From Neisseria lactamica (GTDB lineage Bacteria; Pseudomonadota; Gammaproteobacteria; Burkholderiales; Neisseriaceae), in the NCBI GenBank assembly GCA_001067655.1, contig JUNU01000430.1:1-7688 (forward strand): a DNA stretch of 7,688 bases, written 5' to 3'. The position numbers and the translations under genes are program-made. Each line of letters starts with the position of its first letter. The first letter of the stretch is position 1. Shown in pieces: positions 6,045 through 7,688 of the stretch. The notes under the pieces are model-generated. The model saw nothing but the letters and a program-made list of their open reading frames with translations, was not told the origin of the DNA and searched no databases.

Positions 6045-6674
6045 CTATTGTCTTGATCTGGCAGGATTTTGCTGCGCCATCATACGCATTACAGTATCGA
6101 CAACGGCTTGGGTTTGCGGGTCGATTTCGATATTGATGACGTCGCCCTCTTTCCGGCTGCTGAACAAGGTGCGTGTCAAAGTTTCCGGAATCAGGTGGAC
6201 ATTGAATTCCGTTTCGGTAACGTCGCCTATGGTCAGGCTACAACCGTCCAAGCCGACAAAGCCTTTGCTCAAAATGTAGGGCTTGAGTTCAGTCGGCAGA
6301 GCAAACCATACTGTGCGGTTAAACTCGCTGCGCTCTATCCGCGTAATCTGTGTAGTTGTCATAATATGCCCGCTCATGACGTGTCCGCCGATTTCATCGC
6401 CGAAACGGGCGGCACGTTCGAGATTAACGGCATCTCCCATTTTCAGACGACCTAAATTGGTCTTTTCCAAGGTTTCTTTCATCAAATCAAAGCTGACCGT
6501 ATCGCCGTCGATTTGGGTAATGGTCAGGCAGCAGCCGTTGTTGGCGACGGATGCGCCGATTTGCAGATGCTCGGTCATCCCATCGGGCAGCTTGACGACA
6601 TGGGTACGGAAATCGGCGGACGGTTCGCGGATGGCGATGATTTCGCCGACACCTTGGACGATACCTGTAAACAT
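6045..6674 (-). CDS. ribE: Riboflavin synthase, alpha subunit
   Basis: The enzyme converts two molecules of 6,7-dimethyl-8-ribityllumazine into riboflavin and a pyrimidinedione, the last step of riboflavin synthesis. The 209-residue protein starts with the family hallmark MFTGIV. It contains the two homologous lumazine-binding domains, about residues 1-97 and 98-190. The repeated signatures are NGCCLT (46-51) and DGCSLT (143-148). GGHVMSGH at 97-103 marks the start of the second domain. I chose the ATG at 6672-6674 because the protein begins canonically there. GGAGA about seven bases upstream is a strong ribosome binding site. It lies 19 bases after trmB and eight before the DUF815 gene, so all three form one operon. 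No FMN riboswitch is visible upstream. The symbol ribC is also used for this gene. Confidence 0.97.
   Translation of the reverse strand: MFTGIVQGVGEIIAIREPSADFRTHVVKLPDGMTEHLQIGASVANNGCCLTITQIDGDTVSFDLMKETLEKTNLGRLKMGDAVNLERAARFGDEIGGHVMSGHIMTTTQITRIERSEFNRTVWFALPTELKPYILSKGFVGLDGCSLTIGDVTETEFNVHLIPETLTRTLFSSRKEGDVINIEIDPQTQAVVDTVMRMMAQQNPARSRQ
6442..6453 (-). repeat. DNA uptake sequence, intragenic in ribE
   Basis: A perfect AGGTCGTCTGAA lies in the coding direction of ribE, where it encodes G-R-L-K at residues 75-78. It has no inverted partner. Confidence 0.9.
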
Positions 6675-6693
6675 GGGAGATTCTCCAATCGGT

Positions 6694-7401
6694 TTATTTA
6701 ATGCGTTTAAAAACCAAATCCCAAACGCCGTGCCCCAAACGTTTGCCGCGGGCTTCAAATTTCGTTTCGGGACGGTAGTCGGGCGTGGGCGCGTAATCGG
6801 CGGCGGTATTTTGCAAATTGTCAAAACCGCTCAACACTTCCAGCATCTGCTGCGCGTATTCTTCCCAGTCGGTCGCCAGATGGATATAGCCGCCGACTTT
6901 CAACTTGGGCAGCAGTTTCTGCACAAACGGCGTTTGCACCAAGCGGCGTTTGTTATGGCGTTTTTTGTGCCAAGGGTCGGGAAAGAAAATGTGGATGCCG
7001 TCGAGCACGTCGTCTGAAAGCATATTTTCGACCACTTCGACCGCATCGTGCCGCATCACGCGGATATTGCCGATGCGTTCTTCTTCAATCAATTTCAGGA
7101 TGTTGCCGACGCCGGGACCGTGCACATCAATCGCCAAAAAGTCGGTATCAGGCAGGCGCTTGGCGATTTCAACAGTCGCCACGCCCATGCCGAAACCGAT
7201 TTCCAAAACCTTGGGACGGTTGCTGCCGAAACGCTGATTCAAGTCCAACACGGAATCTTGGTAATCGATGCCGAACTGCGACCACATCGTATCAATGGCA
7301 CGCTGCTGCGCCGCAGTCATATGCCCTTGACGCAACACAAAGCTGCGGATGGAGCGTTTGTGCGCTTCAGGAACGGTGGAATCAGGAATTATTTCGTTCA
7401 T
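6694..7401 (-). CDS. trmB: tRNA (guanine-N7-)-methyltransferase
   Basis: TrmB uses S-adenosylmethionine to methylate N7 of G46 in the variable loop of tRNAs. The 235-residue length matches E. coli TrmB (239). The SAM-binding motif EIGFGMG is at 67-73 and the acidic residue after the second strand is D92. The TrmB signature FFPDPWHKKRH is at 139-149, followed by TDWEEYA at 177-183. The start ATG at 7399-7401 is supported by family length. The ribosome binding site is weak, with AAGAA upstream. It is the first gene of a minus-strand operon with ribE and the DUF815 ATPase. A promoter lies at 7508-7536, and a DUS hairpin sits in the leader. A one-mismatch DUS lies inside the gene at 7007-7018. 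No missing key residue was seen. Confidence 0.97.
   Translation of the reverse strand: MNEIIPDSTVPEAHKRSIRSFVLRQGHMTAAQQRAIDTMWSQFGIDYQDSVLDLNQRFGSNRPKVLEIGFGMGVATVEIAKRLPDTDFLAIDVHGPGVGNILKLIEEERIGNIRVMRHDAVEVVENMLSDDVLDGIHIFFPDPWHKKRHNKRRLVQTPFVQKLLPKLKVGGYIHLATDWEEYAQQMLEVLSGFDNLQNTAADYAPTPDYRPETKFEARGKRLGHGVWDLVFKRIK
7007..7018 (+). repeat. Degenerate DUS, intragenic in trmB
   Basis: ACGTCGTCTGAA matches AGGTCGTCTGAA at 11 of 12 bases and keeps the GTCGTCTGAA core. On the coding strand it gives S-D-D-V at residues 129-132. Confidence 0.6.
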
Positions 7402-7435
7402 AAATTATTTCTTGTATCTGATAAAACTGGGGAAA

Positions 7436-7472
7436 GGTCGTCTGAAAATCTGCAATACGGTTTCAGACGACC
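7436..7472. terminator. DUS-pair hairpin in the trmB leader
   Basis: A perfect DUS at 7435-7446 faces an inverted copy at 7462-7473 with one mismatch, forming an 11- to 12-bp stem with a loop of about 14 bases. It lies about 34 bases before the trmB ATG and downstream of the predicted promoter, so it would be transcribed in the 5' leader. On the minus strand only three T bases follow, so strong termination is doubtful. It may act as a DUS, an attenuator, or the terminator of plus-strand transcripts arriving from the left. Confidence 0.6.
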
Positions 7473-7488
7473 ACTGAATATATGAGGT

Positions 7489-7505
7489 AAACCGTCAAAC
7501 GGTTT
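7489..7505. repeat. Small inverted repeat near the predicted trmB transcript start
   Basis: AAACCGT (7489-7495) and ACGGTTT (7499-7505) form a seven-base-pair palindrome with loop CAA. On the plus strand it is followed by GTTTTA, so it could be a weak terminator. On the minus strand it overlaps the predicted transcript start and could be an operator. Confidence 0.4.
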
Positions 7506-7507
7506 GT

Positions 7508-7536
7508 TTTATAGTTGATGAATAAACATGAGACAA
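7508..7536 (-). promoter_or_regulatory. Probable sigma-70 promoter of the trmB-ribE-ATPase operon
   Basis: On the minus strand, TTGTCT (7531-7536, four of six matches) is followed by exactly 17 bases and TATAAA (7508-7513, five of six). The predicted start near 7501 gives a leader of about 100 bases before the trmB ATG. The remaining upstream DNA, 7537-7639, holds nothing else I can identify. Confidence 0.6.
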
Positions 7537-7639
7537 GTTGCCGACAGTATAAATCCTACCGAACTTATTTGCTTGCTGTTTTAATGCATTACTAAATGGC
7601 TCACTTGGAGCTTAGACACGCATTCTTGTTCATTCATTA

Positions 7640-7688
7640 TATAGTGGATTAAATTTAAATCAGGACAAGGCGACGAAGCCGCAGACAG
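7640..7688 (+). mobile_element. Correia repeat enclosed element (CREE), left end, partial
   Basis: TATAGTGGATT at 7640-7650 is the tip of a CREE terminal inverted repeat. It is followed by the characteristic internal CAGGACAAGGCGACGAAGCC (7661-7680) and GCAGACAG up to the window end. It has the same orientation as the element at 1-51, of which it shows the opposite end. The insertion lies roughly 100 bases upstream of the trmB promoter. Confidence 0.88.

Noticed and set aside
6283..7017. Plus-strand open frame of 244 codons across ribE and trmB
   Set aside because: It is antisense to two well-identified genes, with no ribosome binding site or domain.
3481..7472. CRISPR array from the recurrent 12-mers
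   Set aside because: The copies are dispersed, alternate in strand, are too short for CRISPR repeats and match the known DUS, and no cas gene is present.
7402..7639. FMN riboswitch upstream of the ribE operon
   Set aside because: None of the conserved RFN-element blocks can be seen; the leader is AT-rich and contains only the DUS hairpin and a short palindrome.

Overview
The window is ordinary chromosomal DNA from a Neisseria species. The clearest sign is the DNA uptake sequence (DUS): nine perfect copies of the 12-mer AGGTCGTCTGAA, three copies with one mismatch and one AGGCCGTCTGAA occur in 7.7 kb. From memory, the AGGTCGTCTGAA dialect belongs to the N. mucosa / N. sicca / N. macacae group rather than to meningococcus or gonococcus, whose DUS is ATGCCGTCTGAA. 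Both window ends lie inside Correia repeat enclosed elements (CREE), a miniature transposable element typical of Neisseria. The species call is an inference. The repeat matches are read directly from the sequence.

Layout. Bases 1-51 are the right end of a CREE. Next come cca (tRNA CCA-adding enzyme) and a translationally coupled, AT-rich two-helix membrane protein. A promoter-like site precedes a 102-residue acidic hypothetical protein, and a DUS hairpin separates it from ruvB (Holliday junction helicase). A DUS-pair terminator lies between ruvB and the convergent rpe (ribulose-phosphate 3-epimerase). An AT-rich divergent promoter region follows, then a small exported LTxxQ-motif protein and another DUS-pair terminator. 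The last part is a minus-strand operon reading trmB (tRNA m7G46 methyltransferase), ribE (riboflavin synthase) and a DUF815-type AAA+ ATPase. It has a good promoter near 7508-7536 and a DUS hairpin in its leader. From base 7640 the left end of a second CREE begins, in the same orientation as the first.

The recognised genes are housekeeping functions: tRNA maturation and modification, recombination, the pentose phosphate pathway and riboflavin synthesis. Four products have no firm function: the cca-coupled membrane protein, the 102-residue protein, the LTxxQ periplasmic protein and the DUF815 ATPase. I see no phage, defence, CRISPR, toxin-antitoxin or biosynthetic cluster. The most interesting signals are the repeat architecture and the uncharacterised small proteins. 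No stretch longer than about 255 bases lacks a gene. The longest gaps, 4308-4562 and 7402-7639, hold the regulatory features listed.
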